From contig NZ_QTVN01000007.1 of assembly GCF_003460605.1 (NCBI RefSeq), forward strand, positions 1-64,000: a stretch of 64,000 nt of DNA, read 5' to 3'. Both the position numbers and the translations under genes were made by a program. The notes below the pieces were generated by a model that saw only the letters and a list, made by a program, of their open reading frames with translations, searched no databases and was not told the origin of the DNA. How positions within the stretch are numbered: the stretch's first letter is position 1; the number at the start of each line of letters is the position of its first letter. Positions 8,032-16,065 of the stretch are shown here, piece by piece. This DNA is from Ruminococcus sp. AF31-8BH. Its GTDB lineage: Bacteria > Bacillota > Clostridia > Lachnospirales > Lachnospiraceae.

Positions 8032-8930
8032 TTCATACAGCGAAACAACTTAAAGACAAAGTAAAAAACATGTCAGGCGGGAATGGTGAAGTTGCGCAAG
8101 CATTAATTAGAACATATTTTATGGAAAGGTTCTTAGAAAGAGTTTCTGTTTCTGAATACAGGAATAATTTTATTTTGAAAGGCGGAATGCTTGTTGCTTC
8201 TATTGTTGGTGTAGACATGAGAGCTACAATGGATATCGATACAACTGTGAAAGCATTACCTCTTAATGAGAAGGATGCTAGAGCAATCATTGAGAGAATC
8301 GGTGAGCTTCAGCTTGAAGATGGGGTAACCTTTAAGATTACGTCAGTAAAAGAAATCATGGAAGAATTTGATTATCCTGGCGTTAGGATGATGATAGAAG
8401 CTAATCTGGAACGAATGAGGCAACCTTTTAAGATCGATATTTCTACGGATGATGCAATCACGCCAGGTGCAGTAGAGTATAAATACAAGCTTATGTTTGA
8501 AGACAGATCAATTTCAGTTTTGTCGTATAATCTTGAAACTCTTCTTGCGGAAAAGATGCAGACGATTTTGGCAAGAGGACTTGCGAATACCAGAATGAGG
8601 GATTTTTATGATGTATATGAGATTATGAATTCAAAGGCTGATCAGATAAGCTTTGATGTTTTGAAAAAGGCATTTGCGGCTACTTGCATGAAGCGTGAAA
8701 CTTCTTTTGGTGAGGAGGAAGTGAGAGAAACCTTAGACAAGATTAAAGATGATTCTGGACTCGAAGAAATGTGGAATCGTTTTAAGCGTGTAAACTATTT
8801 TGTTGATGATCTTCCGTGGGGAGAAATATCGGAAACAATAGTAGATAATATTGAAAAAATTTCTTTTTTTAGCGATCAGGTTTCCTGGATCAGTGATGAA
8901 AAGGGAATAAAAGACAGGAACAAGTTTTGA
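8028..8930 (+). CDS. abiEii: AbiEii-type nucleotidyltransferase toxin
   Basis: 300 aa. It has the DNA polymerase beta-like nucleotidyltransferase motifs of AbiEii/AbiGii toxins: FILKGGMLVAS (motif I, about residues 40-50), MRATMDIDTTV with the two metal-binding aspartates (about 63-73), and the RMRDFYDVYEI helix near 185-195. Known relatives use NTPs to modify tRNA and cause abortive infection. It overlaps abiEi and is followed by a strong terminator, so the two form a complete operon. All catalytic residues I can identify are present. Confidence 0.87.
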   Translation: MIHTAKQLKDKVKNMSGGNGEVAQALIRTYFMERFLERVSVSEYRNNFILKGGMLVASIVGVDMRATMDIDTTVKALPLNEKDARAIIERIGELQLEDGVTFKITSVKEIMEEFDYPGVRMMIEANLERMRQPFKIDISTDDAITPGAVEYKYKLMFEDRSISVLSYNLETLLAEKMQTILARGLANTRMRDFYDVYEIMNSKADQISFDVLKKAFAATCMKRETSFGEEEVRETLDKIKDDSGLEEMWNRFKRVNYFVDDLPWGEISETIVDNIEKISFFSDQVSWISDEKGIKDRNKF

Positions 8931-8933
8931 AGA

Positions 8934-8985
8934 AAAATCCTCTAAGAGATAGTGAAATACCTATTGTCTTAGAGGATTTTTTATT
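8934..8985 (+). terminator. Terminator of the AbiE operon
   Basis: AAAATCCTCTAAGA (8934-8947) and TCTTAGAGGATTTT (8967-8980) form a perfect 14-bp stem with a following T run. Confidence 0.85.
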
Positions 8986-9000
8986 GAAGAATTTTAATAT

Positions 9001-9185
9001 TTAAGAGTTTGTTTTTTTCTTTTTGACATTAAAGCTAAGATTTCCTGTGGGTTCGTTTACTGACGTCCGGGAAGTGTCTGCTTTGGTGTGCGGTCACGGT
9101 CGGCTTCGTCAATTGCTGTGACAAAACGTTTTACGCTATTTGGATTGGATATGAGAAAATTATGAGTAATACTTGAAGTAGCCAT
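9001..9185 (-). pseudogene. Small MATSSITHNF protein with a premature stop
   Basis: Minus-strand gene starting at the ATG at 9185 behind GGGAGGTGTCCG. It encodes MATSSITHNFLISNPNSVKR and continues through TPKQTLPGRQ, where a TAA at 9057-9059 stops it after 42 residues. The frame stays open beyond the stop (TNPQEILALMSKRKK) to 9001. The paralogue at 37,197-37,391 reads leucine (TTA) where this copy has TAA, so one base change truncated it. The family is small (about 60 aa), hydrophilic and of unknown function. Confidence 0.6.
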
Positions 9186-9269
9186 ACGGACACCTCCCAG
9201 TTTTTGTGGCTTTTTTTGTGTATTAATTATACGATTGGCAGAGAAATGCGTCAATATGAAAAATAAGTA

Positions 9270-9298
9270 TTGAAAATAGTTGGAACAAGTACTAAAAT
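9270..9298 (+). promoter_or_regulatory. Promoter of the TOTE-recombinase operon
   Basis: -35 TTGAAA (9270-9275), 17-bp spacer, -10 TAAAAT (9293-9298). The roughly 50 bases around it are almost identical to those before the second recombinase gene (21,015-21,067), so both recombinase operons use the same promoter although the first gene differs. Confidence 0.65.
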
Positions 9299-9349
9299 TA
9301 AGTTGGGACATTGAATGGAAGTTATGTTACGAGATAATAAGAATTGTAG

Positions 9350-12331
9350 GTGGAAGGTTTGAACATAGAAGCATATGATGCTGATTCATTGAGAAAAATG
9401 GTTAGGTTGCTTGAATATGAGAACAAGATATTAAAAGATAAATTGAAGAAAGCAGGCATTTCATATGAAGAGGTGAATCCTTTTGAAGAAAAAATAGAAA
9501 GTGCAGAAGAATATGACCTGGATCAAGGGAGTCGTATTGTAAATCCGCCATATATTACAGAGAAAATGGCAATACGTTTCTTTTCGATGTTTTGGGGAAG
9601 AGAAGATGTATATGCTAGACGGGGAAAGAACGGGGGGTATTTTCCACAATGTGCAAATCGTTGGAATGACCGGCTTTGTCCTAAACAACGTAAAGAGAAG
9701 ATATTTTGTGATGAATGTGAAAATACCCAATGGATTAGTTTGGATGTTAAAAAAATAATTGCTCATTTGTTAGGCACAAAAGAAGATGGATCAGATGTAA
9801 TAGGTGTATATCCTTTACTGCCAAATGGTACATGCAGATTTATAGTATTTGATTTTGATAATCACGAAAAAGGAGCAGAGGTTACGGACTTTGCAAATAC
9901 GGATAATGAGTGGCATAAAGAAGTGGATGCGCTTAGAAAAATGTGTGAGCTTAATGGTATCAGACCTTTAGTTGAGAGGTCTCGATCTGGAAAAGGTGCC
10001 CATGTATGGATTTTCTTTAAAAAGGCAATACCTGCGGCAACAGCAAGGAATTTTGGATTTCTCCTATTAGACAAGGGTTCAACTTCCATCAATCTGAAAT
10101 CGTTTCATTATTATGATAGAATGTATCCTTCGCAGGATGTGGCAAGCAGCATAGGTAATTTGATTGCATTGCCATTACAGGGGCAGGCTCTTAAAAATGG
10201 AAATAGTGCTTTTGTAGATGAAAATTGGAATGCTTATCCTGATCAATGGGATGCTCTTTTCAATAAAACAAGAAAGCTGGGAATAGAAGATGTTGAACAA
10301 TGCATGGCAAAATGGCAGGGAGAATTAGCAGAAGTCCGAGGAACGCTTACTAATATTGAGAAGAATGTCAGACCGAAACCATGGAAGAAGAAATGTGAGT
10401 TTTGTAAGTTAGATGTTGTGGGCAAGCTTCACATGGTATTGGGCAATGGAGTTTATGTTGATACTCTGAATCTTATGCCAAGAATACAAAATCAGATTCG
10501 TAGTTTGGCGGCATTTGATAATCCGGAATTTTACAAAAATAAAAGGCTGGGATATTCTAATTATTATAATTTCAGTGCTGTATATTTAGGTAAGGATATA
10601 GATGGATATATACAGATTCCGAGAGGACTGCGGGAAAATATTATACAGGAATGTGAAAAAGCAGGCATTTCAGTTGATGTTTCAGATCAAAGAGAAACAG
10701 GACAACCTATCAGAGTATCTTTTAAAGGTGATTTGCGAATGCAACAGGAATTAGCGGCAGAAAAATTATTATCACATTCAGATGGGGTTCTGAGTGCGGC
10801 AACTGCATTTGGAAAGACTGTAGTATGTAGTTACCTTATTGCAGAGCGAAAAGTAAATACGCTCATTTTGCTGCAAAGTAAAGATTTGCTTAATCAGTGG
10901 GTTGATGAATTGAATCATTTCTTAGAGATAAGAGAAGAACCACCGGAATATGAAACAAAAACAGGAAGAAAGAAAAAAAGAAATAGTGTGATAGGCGTTT
11001 TGCACGGAAATAAAAATACATTGACAGGGATTATAGATGTTGCAATGGTTGGTTCAATGTACAGCAGAGGAAAATTTAATGAACGGATTAATTCTTACGG
11101 AATGGTAATTATGGATGAATGTCATCACGCAGCTTCTAACACATCTATGGAATTATTGCAGAAAATAAATGCAAAATATGTATATGGTGTTTCTGCTACA
11201 CCTAAACGTGGTGACAGTCTTGATCGGATTATCTATATGCTGCTGGGACCTTTGAGACATAGATTTACTGCGTTGGAGAGGGCTAAGGAGCAAGGGATTG
11301 GAAATTATTTTGTCCCAAGATACACAAGAGTAGTTGATACTGCAGAAAGCAAGGAAAATATTAATAAAGCATATAATTTGATTAGTACCAGTAAGGTGCG
11401 CAATGAAATGATTATAGATGATGTTATAACTTGTGTTGCAAGAAAACAAACTCCTGTAATTTTAACAAGATTTAAGGAACATGCAAAATTTTTACATGAT
11501 GCCTTAAAGGAAAAAGCAGATCATGTATTCCTTTTATATGGGGATAATTCGGATAAGGAAAATGCTGAAATAAGAGTAAAATTAAAGCAGATACCTGAAA
11601 ATGAATCGCTTATTTTGGTGGCAACTGGTCAGAAAATAGGAGAAGGGTTTGATTTCCCAAGACTGGATGTATTAATGCTTGCAGCACCTGTATCTTTTGA
11701 AGGACGCCTGGAACAGTATGTAGGTAGATTAAACAGAGATTATGTCGGAAAAGAAGCTGTTTATGTGTATGATTATATTGATTCGCATGTGCGTTATTTT
11801 GATAAAATGTATGCAAAAAGATTGAGAACGTACAGGAAGACAGGATTTTCAATCTGGACACAAGAGTTGCAACCTAAACAAATAACAAATGCAATATTTG
11901 ATTCTGTAAATTATACCGAAAAATTCGAGCAAGATATTGTAGAGTCAGAAAAAATGGTGGTAATTTCCAGTCCAGATATCAGACAGGATAAAATTGACAG
12001 ATTTTTATTACTAATCAAGAAGAGACAGGAAGTAGGGGTAAAGGTCACTGTTATTACAACAGATCCGGAAGATATTACTTACGGAAAGTCAGATGTATGT
12101 TATGAATTAATCAGAGCAATGCAATTGGTAGGAATAAATGTGATAACAAGAACAGAAGTAGAAGAATGTTTTGCCGTTATTGATGATGAAATAGTATGGC
12201 ATGGCGGGATGAATCTACTTGGAAAAGCTGATGTCTGGGATAACTTAATGCGTATCAGAAATTCACAAGTTGCAACGGAATTGTTGGAAATTGCTTTGGG
12301 ATATTCTGAGGAGAGGAGGAAAAGTGAATAA
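9350..12331 (+). CDS. TOTE-type primase-helicase-PLD fusion protein
   Basis: 993 aa if started at the GTG at 9350; a TTG at 9359 is an alternative. Order: short coiled coil (10-40), an archaeo-eukaryotic primase-type domain with Cys cluster and FIVFDFDNHEKG (about 60-340, TOTE conflict-system family), an SF2 helicase (AATAFGKTVV at about 480-490, MDECHHAA at about 587, SATPKR, then the GQKIGEGFDFPRLDVL and GRLNRD motifs), and a C-terminal phospholipase D-like domain (about 860-990, DDEIVWHGGMNLLGKADVWDN). The PLD part lacks a visible HxK motif. TOTE proteins are predicted counter-invader or mobile-element proteins. The end overlaps the serine recombinase start by 8 bases, so the two are made together. 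Confidence 0.82.
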   Translation: MEGLNIEAYDADSLRKMVRLLEYENKILKDKLKKAGISYEEVNPFEEKIESAEEYDLDQGSRIVNPPYITEKMAIRFFSMFWGREDVYARRGKNGGYFPQCANRWNDRLCPKQRKEKIFCDECENTQWISLDVKKIIAHLLGTKEDGSDVIGVYPLLPNGTCRFIVFDFDNHEKGAEVTDFANTDNEWHKEVDALRKMCELNGIRPLVERSRSGKGAHVWIFFKKAIPAATARNFGFLLLDKGSTSINLKSFHYYDRMYPSQDVASSIGNLIALPLQGQALKNGNSAFVDENWNAYPDQWDALFNKTRKLGIEDVEQCMAKWQGELAEVRGTLTNIEKNVRPKPWKKKCEFCKLDVVGKLHMVLGNGVYVDTLNLMPRIQNQIRSLAAFDNPEFYKNKRLGYSNYYNFSAVYLGKDIDGYIQIPRGLRENIIQECEKAGISVDVSDQRETGQPIRVSFKGDLRMQQELAAEKLLSHSDGVLSAATAFGKTVVCSYLIAERKVNTLILLQSKDLLNQWVDELNHFLEIREEPPEYETKTGRKKKRNSVIGVLHGNKNTLTGIIDVAMVGSMYSRGKFNERINSYGMVIMDECHHAASNTSMELLQKINAKYVYGVSATPKRGDSLDRIIYMLLGPLRHRFTALERAKEQGIGNYFVPRYTRVVDTAESKENINKAYNLISTSKVRNEMIIDDVITCVARKQTPVILTRFKEHAKFLHDALKEKADHVFLLYGDNSDKENAEIRVKLKQIPENESLILVATGQKIGEGFDFPRLDVLMLAAPVSFEGRLEQYVGRLNRDYVGKEAVYVYDYIDSHVRYFDKMYAKRLRTYRKTGFSIWTQELQPKQITNAIFDSVNYTEKFEQDIVESEKMVVISSPDIRQDKIDRFLLLIKKRQEVGVKVTVITTDPEDITYGKSDVCYELIRAMQLVGINVITRTEVEECFAVIDDEIVWHGGMNLLGKADVWDNLMRIRNSQVATELLEIALGYSEERRKSE

Positions 12332-14033
12332 AAAGATAAAATGTGATACCTATACCAGAGTATCCACAACCATGCAGGTAGATGGCTACAGTCTGGATGC
12401 TCAGAAAGAAAAACTCAAGAGATATGCGGAATTTCAGAACATGGAAATCGTAAATGAGTATTCCGATGAAGGTAAATCTGGAAAGAGCGTAGAGGGCAGA
12501 CCGGAATTTCAGAGAATGTTGGATAATATTGAGAATGGCACAGATGAGGTGCAGTTTGTACTGGTGTTCAAGCTTTCCAGATTTGGTCGTAATGCGGCAG
12601 ATGTTTTAAATTCTTTGCAGCGGATGCAGGATTTTGGAGTGAATCTGATCTGTGTTGAAGATGGAATTGACAGCTCAAAAGATAGTGGAAAGCTGATGAT
12701 TTCTGTTCTGTCTGCGGTGGCAGAGATTGAACGAGAGAATATCCTTGTTCAGACAATGGAGGGACGTAAGCAGAAAGCCAGGGAAGGAAAATGGAACGGT
12801 GGATTTGCTCCATATGGCTATGAATTGGTAAATGGAGAATTGCAGATCGCAGAGGACGAAGCAGAGATTATTCGTCTGATCTATGATAAATTTATTCATA
12901 CCAATATGGGAATCTCTGCGATTGCTGCATGGCTGAACCAGCATGGATATAAAAAGAAAAAACGACAGAATAATACACTGGACGCATTTGCCGCATCATT
13001 TATAAAAGGCGTTCTGGATAATCCGGTATACTGTGGAAAGCTGGCTTATGGACGAAGGAAAAACGAGAAAGTTTCTGGTACAAGAAATGAATATCGCATT
13101 GTAAAGCAGGAAAATTATATGCTGCACGATGGTATCCATGAAGGGATTATTTCGGAAACAGACTGGGAGCTGGCTCATCAAAAACGGGAAAAAACAGGTG
13201 TGAAATATGAAAAGACACATAGTCTCGATCATGAGCATATCTTATCCGGAATATTGAGATGCCCGTTATGTGGAAGCGGTATGTATGGAAACGTGAATCG
13301 AAAGAAAAAGAAAGACGGAACTTTATATAAGGATTATTTCTATTATGCCTGCAAACATCGTCGCCTGGTAGATGGTCATAAATGTGGATATCGTAAACAA
13401 TGGAGCGAGGAGAAGATTAACAATGCAGTGGAAGAGGTTATTCGGAAGCTGGTGAAGAATCCTAAATTCGAAGAAGCAATTCTGAATAAAATCGGTTCAA
13501 GAATAGATACAGAAGAAATAGAAAAAGAGATTGAAGGACTGGAAAAACAGCACAGGCAGCTGACCGGAGCAAAAGGAAGACTTGGACAGCAGATGGATAG
13601 CCTGGACATCATGGATAAATTTTATGAGAAGAAATATCAGGATATGGAGACAAGGTTATACCGTCTGTATGATGAAATTGAAGGCGTGGAGAACAGTATA
13701 GAAGAAGTCAAGAATCGCCTGCTGAATATCCGGCAACAGAAAATATCAGAAGAAAACGTCTATCAATTTCTTTTATATTTTGATAAACTATATGATAAGT
13801 TCACCGACCTGGAGAAGAAAGAATTTCTTAACAGTTTTGTAGAACAGGTGGACATTTACGAGCAGGAGCAGCCGGATGGCAGATTCCTGAAGCACATAAA
13901 GTTCCGTTTCCCTGTGTATTTTGGAGGCGGGGAGACACAGGAACTTTGTTGGGACAAAGAAAGTACCGTTGAAACTGTGTGCCTCTTGAGCAACCGAAAA
14001 CCAGATACCACGGTAAAACTCATAATACACTGA
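12324..14033 (+). CDS. Large serine recombinase, copy 1
   Basis: 569 aa from the GTG at 12,324, which follows GGAGAGGAGG and overlaps the upstream stop. The resolvase catalytic domain (about 1-150) has the nucleophile serine in YTRVSTT and LSRFGRNAADV; the recombinase domain follows (about 165-280), then a zinc ribbon with paired cysteines (CPLCGSGMYG and a later CKHRR...KCGY), a coiled coil (390-500) and a tail. It catalyses site-specific integration/excision of the element. It is about 95% identical to the second copy at 21,097. Relative to that copy about 80 bases are missing at the 3' end, so the C-terminus is replaced by VKLIIH. Confidence 0.9.
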   Translation: MNKKIKCDTYTRVSTTMQVDGYSLDAQKEKLKRYAEFQNMEIVNEYSDEGKSGKSVEGRPEFQRMLDNIENGTDEVQFVLVFKLSRFGRNAADVLNSLQRMQDFGVNLICVEDGIDSSKDSGKLMISVLSAVAEIERENILVQTMEGRKQKAREGKWNGGFAPYGYELVNGELQIAEDEAEIIRLIYDKFIHTNMGISAIAAWLNQHGYKKKKRQNNTLDAFAASFIKGVLDNPVYCGKLAYGRRKNEKVSGTRNEYRIVKQENYMLHDGIHEGIISETDWELAHQKREKTGVKYEKTHSLDHEHILSGILRCPLCGSGMYGNVNRKKKKDGTLYKDYFYYACKHRRLVDGHKCGYRKQWSEEKINNAVEEVIRKLVKNPKFEEAILNKIGSRIDTEEIEKEIEGLEKQHRQLTGAKGRLGQQMDSLDIMDKFYEKKYQDMETRLYRLYDEIEGVENSIEEVKNRLLNIRQQKISEENVYQFLLYFDKLYDKFTDLEKKEFLNSFVEQVDIYEQEQPDGRFLKHIKFRFPVYFGGGETQELCWDKESTVETVCLLSNRKPDTTVKLIIH

Positions 14034-14048
14034 AACAAAGCAAGACAG

Positions 14049-14095
14049 AAGCTGTTGATGCGTTAGAAGATAACGTGTCAGCGGCTTTTTCTTTT
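14049..14095 (+). terminator. Terminator after recombinase copy 1
   Basis: AAGCTGTTGATGCGTTA pairs imperfectly with TAACGTGTCAGCGGCTT and a T run follows. The same hairpin follows recombinase copy 2, so it belongs to the element. Confidence 0.75.
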
Positions 14096-14137
14096 TATCT
14101 AAAAATCTATTAGTCAAGTCTGAAAGGAGTCAATTCT

Positions 14138-14218
14138 ATGGCAAAGAAAAATGTAAGAAACATGAAGGTTTGTGGACAGAGCGGTTATAAATATGAGACA
14201 GTTCCGGCGATTACATAA
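14138..14218 (+). pseudogene. Truncated SymE-like gene
   Basis: Opens with AAAGGAG and encodes 26 residues, MAKKNVRNMKVCGQSGYKYE and a few more, then stops. The residues match the N-terminus of SymE-family AbrB-like toxins (pattern GQSGY-Y-P-P-I), which normally continue another 30 or more residues (LKG-WL and so on). The sequence shared by the two modules ends at this gene's ribosome site, so it sits at the right boundary of copy 1. Confidence 0.45.
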
Positions 14219-14224
14219 AAAATA

Positions 14225-14308
14225 CCTCCGTTTTCGTATTGATTGATTCAGCAGGTCGTACCGGTGTGGTACTGCTTTGCTGTGGGGTAAGCATACGAAA
14301 ATCGGAGG
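14225..14308. repeat. Long inverted repeat enclosing an inner hairpin
   Basis: CCTCCGTTTTCGTAT (14,225-14,239) pairs with ATACGAAAATCGGAGG (14,293-14,308) with a single bulged base. The enclosed 53 bases include a second stem (AGCAG...GTACC / GGTAC..GCT). It lies just after the truncated SymE frame, with no gene inside. The rest of 14,309-14,540 shows nothing I recognise. Confidence 0.5.
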
Positions 14309-14542
14309 AAAAAGGCATTGAGGGGAAATTGAGCTGGAATTGAGTGAATGTTTGGAAAGTTGTAAAATTGAATTTCCATTTTGGCAAAGAATTACCACAG
14401 TAATTGTGATGAGATAACGTGAATGAAAAATATAGTGATTGGGTATCCGGCAAATTTGATTCTTAAAAGTAGCATTTCTAAATGCAGCAAATTTTTATTA
14501 TAAAACATTACTTTACAAGAAGAATAAAAAAGTATATAATTC

Positions 14543-14564
14543 TTTAATAAAATATTTAATAAAA
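14543..14564 (+). promoter_or_regulatory. Candidate ROK operator upstream of the ROK gene
   Basis: Tandem TTTAATAAAA copies 12 bases apart. The same 22-base block with two changes lies at 16,007-16,028, before the dehydrogenase operon, suggesting shared control by this ROK protein. Confidence 0.4.
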
Positions 14565-14576
14565 GAGGATGAGAAA

Positions 14577-15680
14577 ACGGAAAATAAAGATAAAAGAAAT
14601 ATAACAAGAAAAAAAATAATTAATTATGTGCTGAACAATCATGTTACATCCAAGGCGGAAATTGCAAAAGAGTTAAACTTGAGTATGCCGACTGTGTTAG
14701 CAAATGTGAATGACTTGTTAGAAAAAATGGTGTTGGAAGAAACTGGGGAATATGCTTCGACTGGTGGCCGGAAGGCAAAAAGTATAGGAATTAATAAGTC
14801 ATACTGTCATGCAATGGGAATTTTGATTACAGCGAATCATATAGAAATGGTATTAGTAAATCTTGGAGATGAGATTATAAAAAAAGATCGCATCCGTTTA
14901 AAATTTACGGCAGAATTATCCTATTGTACAGAGGTGGCACAAAAGGTCAAAACTTTTCTTGAAGGCGAATTAGCGAAGGATACGCTACTTGGGATTGGAG
15001 TGGCGATTCCAGGAATCATTGATCAGAAAGAACGGATCGTTTTAAAATCTCATGCTTTAGGCATAGAGAATTATAGTCTGCGCTTTTTAGAGCAGGCTCT
15101 GGAAATTCCAGTATATTTTGAAAATGATGCTAATGCTGCAATGCTTGCAGAAAAAAAGCAAAAGTATCCAAATGCGATATATCTGTCTTTGAACCATACC
15201 TTAGGAGGCGCATTCTGCATAGATGGAAAGCTGTTTCGAGGGCAGAACCAGAAAGCAGGGGAGTTTGGTCACATGATACTCGTTCCCGGTGGAAGAAAGT
15301 GTTATTGTGGTAAATCAGGATGTGCGGATGCATATTGTGCTGCAAGTGTACTGACACAAGATAACAGGCAGTCACTGGATGCATTTATGGAAAAAATTGA
15401 AAGTGGTGATGAAAAAACTTTTCAGATATGGAATGAGTATCTGGATCATCTTGCTGTTTTGATATCAAATCTGCGGATGGCATATGATATGGATATCATA
15501 CTAGGAGGTGATGTGGGAGGGGTATTGTCAGATTATATGATACCACTGGGAGAAAAAGTGATGGCATATAATGGCTTTGAGCATGATGTTTCATACTTGA
15601 AAAATTGTTCGTATAAGAAAGAAGCGTCGGCTGTTGGAGCCGCGAAATACTTTTTTACAAAACATATGGTAGAATTGTAA
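14577..15680 (+). CDS. ROK-family transcriptional repressor
   Basis: An N-terminal winged helix (KAEIAKELNLSMPTVLANVN) is followed by a ROK sugar-kinase-like domain: GIGVAIPGII, FENDANAAMLAE, the zinc site GRKCYCGKSGCADAY and a late glycine-rich IILGGDVGG. No ATG starts the complete frame. The codon at the expected place, 12 bases after GAGGATGAG, is ACG (14,577); the first usual start is a GTG at 14,628 without a ribosome site, which would remove about 17 residues and leave 350. The annotated span uses the ACG position. ROK regulators respond to sugars; this one likely represses the sugar-alcohol operon at 16,066-18,837. Confidence 0.75.
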   Translation, partial: TENKDKRNITRKKIINYVLNNHVTSKAEIAKELNLSMPTVLANVNDLLEKMVLEETGEYASTGGRKAKSIGINKSYCHAMGILITANHIEMVLVNLGDEIIKKDRIRLKFTAELSYCTEVAQKVKTFLEGELAKDTLLGIGVAIPGIIDQKERIVLKSHALGIENYSLRFLEQALEIPVYFENDANAAMLAEKKQKYPNAIYLSLNHTLGGAFCIDGKLFRGQNQKAGEFGHMILVPGGRKCYCGKSGCADAYCAASVLTQDNRQSLDAFMEKIESGDEKTFQIWNEYLDHLAVLISNLRMAYDMDIILGGDVGGVLSDYMIPLGEKVMAYNGFEHDVSYLKNCSYKKEASAVGAAKYFFTKHMVEL

Positions 15681-15689
15681 ATTTTTTGA

Positions 15690-15815
15690 ACGCAGATAAG
15701 CAGTCCACCGCATCTGATGCGTAGGGCAAGGGGATGTTTAGTCTGTTGGAGTTAAAAACTCCCACTGACAGGTTGCAAAGCGAATGCAGATGTCCGCTTT
15801 ATATGCGTGAAAAAC
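15690..15815 (+). ncRNA. Partial structured element resembling the RNA at 51,532
   Basis: In the gap after the ROK gene, motifs appear in the same order as in the candidate RNA at 51,532-51,845: GTCCACCGC, a hairpin with AGTTAAAAACTCC, AGGTTGC, GCGAATGC and GTGAAAAACG. The 5' part of that RNA is missing here. It looks like a truncated or diverged copy. No coding frame is convincing in 15,681-16,065. Confidence 0.3.
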
Positions 15816-15853
15816 GAGAAGTTGTCTAAAATTAGAAAAAGATATTATAGTAA

Positions 15854-15896
15854 AAAACGGAAAGAAAACAGTAACTACGGTTTCCTTTCCGTTTTT
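15854..15896. terminator. Terminator hairpin
   Basis: ACGGAAAGAAAAC and GTTTCCTTTCCGT form a near-perfect stem flanked by A and T runs, so it can work on either strand. It closes the ROK transcript region. Confidence 0.75.
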
Positions 15897-15969
15897 GCGT
15901 GTTGATTGTGAAAAATACACAAAAAATGTATTTTGAAATTATGAAATATATAAAATTATGAAAAACATA

Positions 15970-15998
15970 TTGACAAATCGTGTTTACAGGGTAATAAT
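15970..15998 (+). promoter_or_regulatory. Promoter of the sugar-alcohol operon
   Basis: -35 TTGACA (15,970-15,975), 17-bp spacer, -10 AATAAT (15,993-15,998). Confidence 0.65.
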
Positions 15999-16006
15999 GT
16001 AATTAC

Positions 16007-16028
16007 TTTAATAAAACATTTTATAAAA
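16007..16028 (+). promoter_or_regulatory. Candidate ROK operator before the dehydrogenase gene
   Basis: TTTAATAAAA then TTTTATAAAA, 12 bases apart, directly after the -10 box. It matches 20 of 22 positions of the block before the ROK gene (14,543-14,564). Confidence 0.45.
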
Positions 16029-16065
16029 CATAAAATAAAACAGTATAAAAAAGGAGGAAACAATT

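Noticed and set aside
14225..14308. Inverted repeat as an IS element end pair
   Set aside because: No transposase, no target duplication that I can see, and only 84 bases; left as a repeat of unknown kind.
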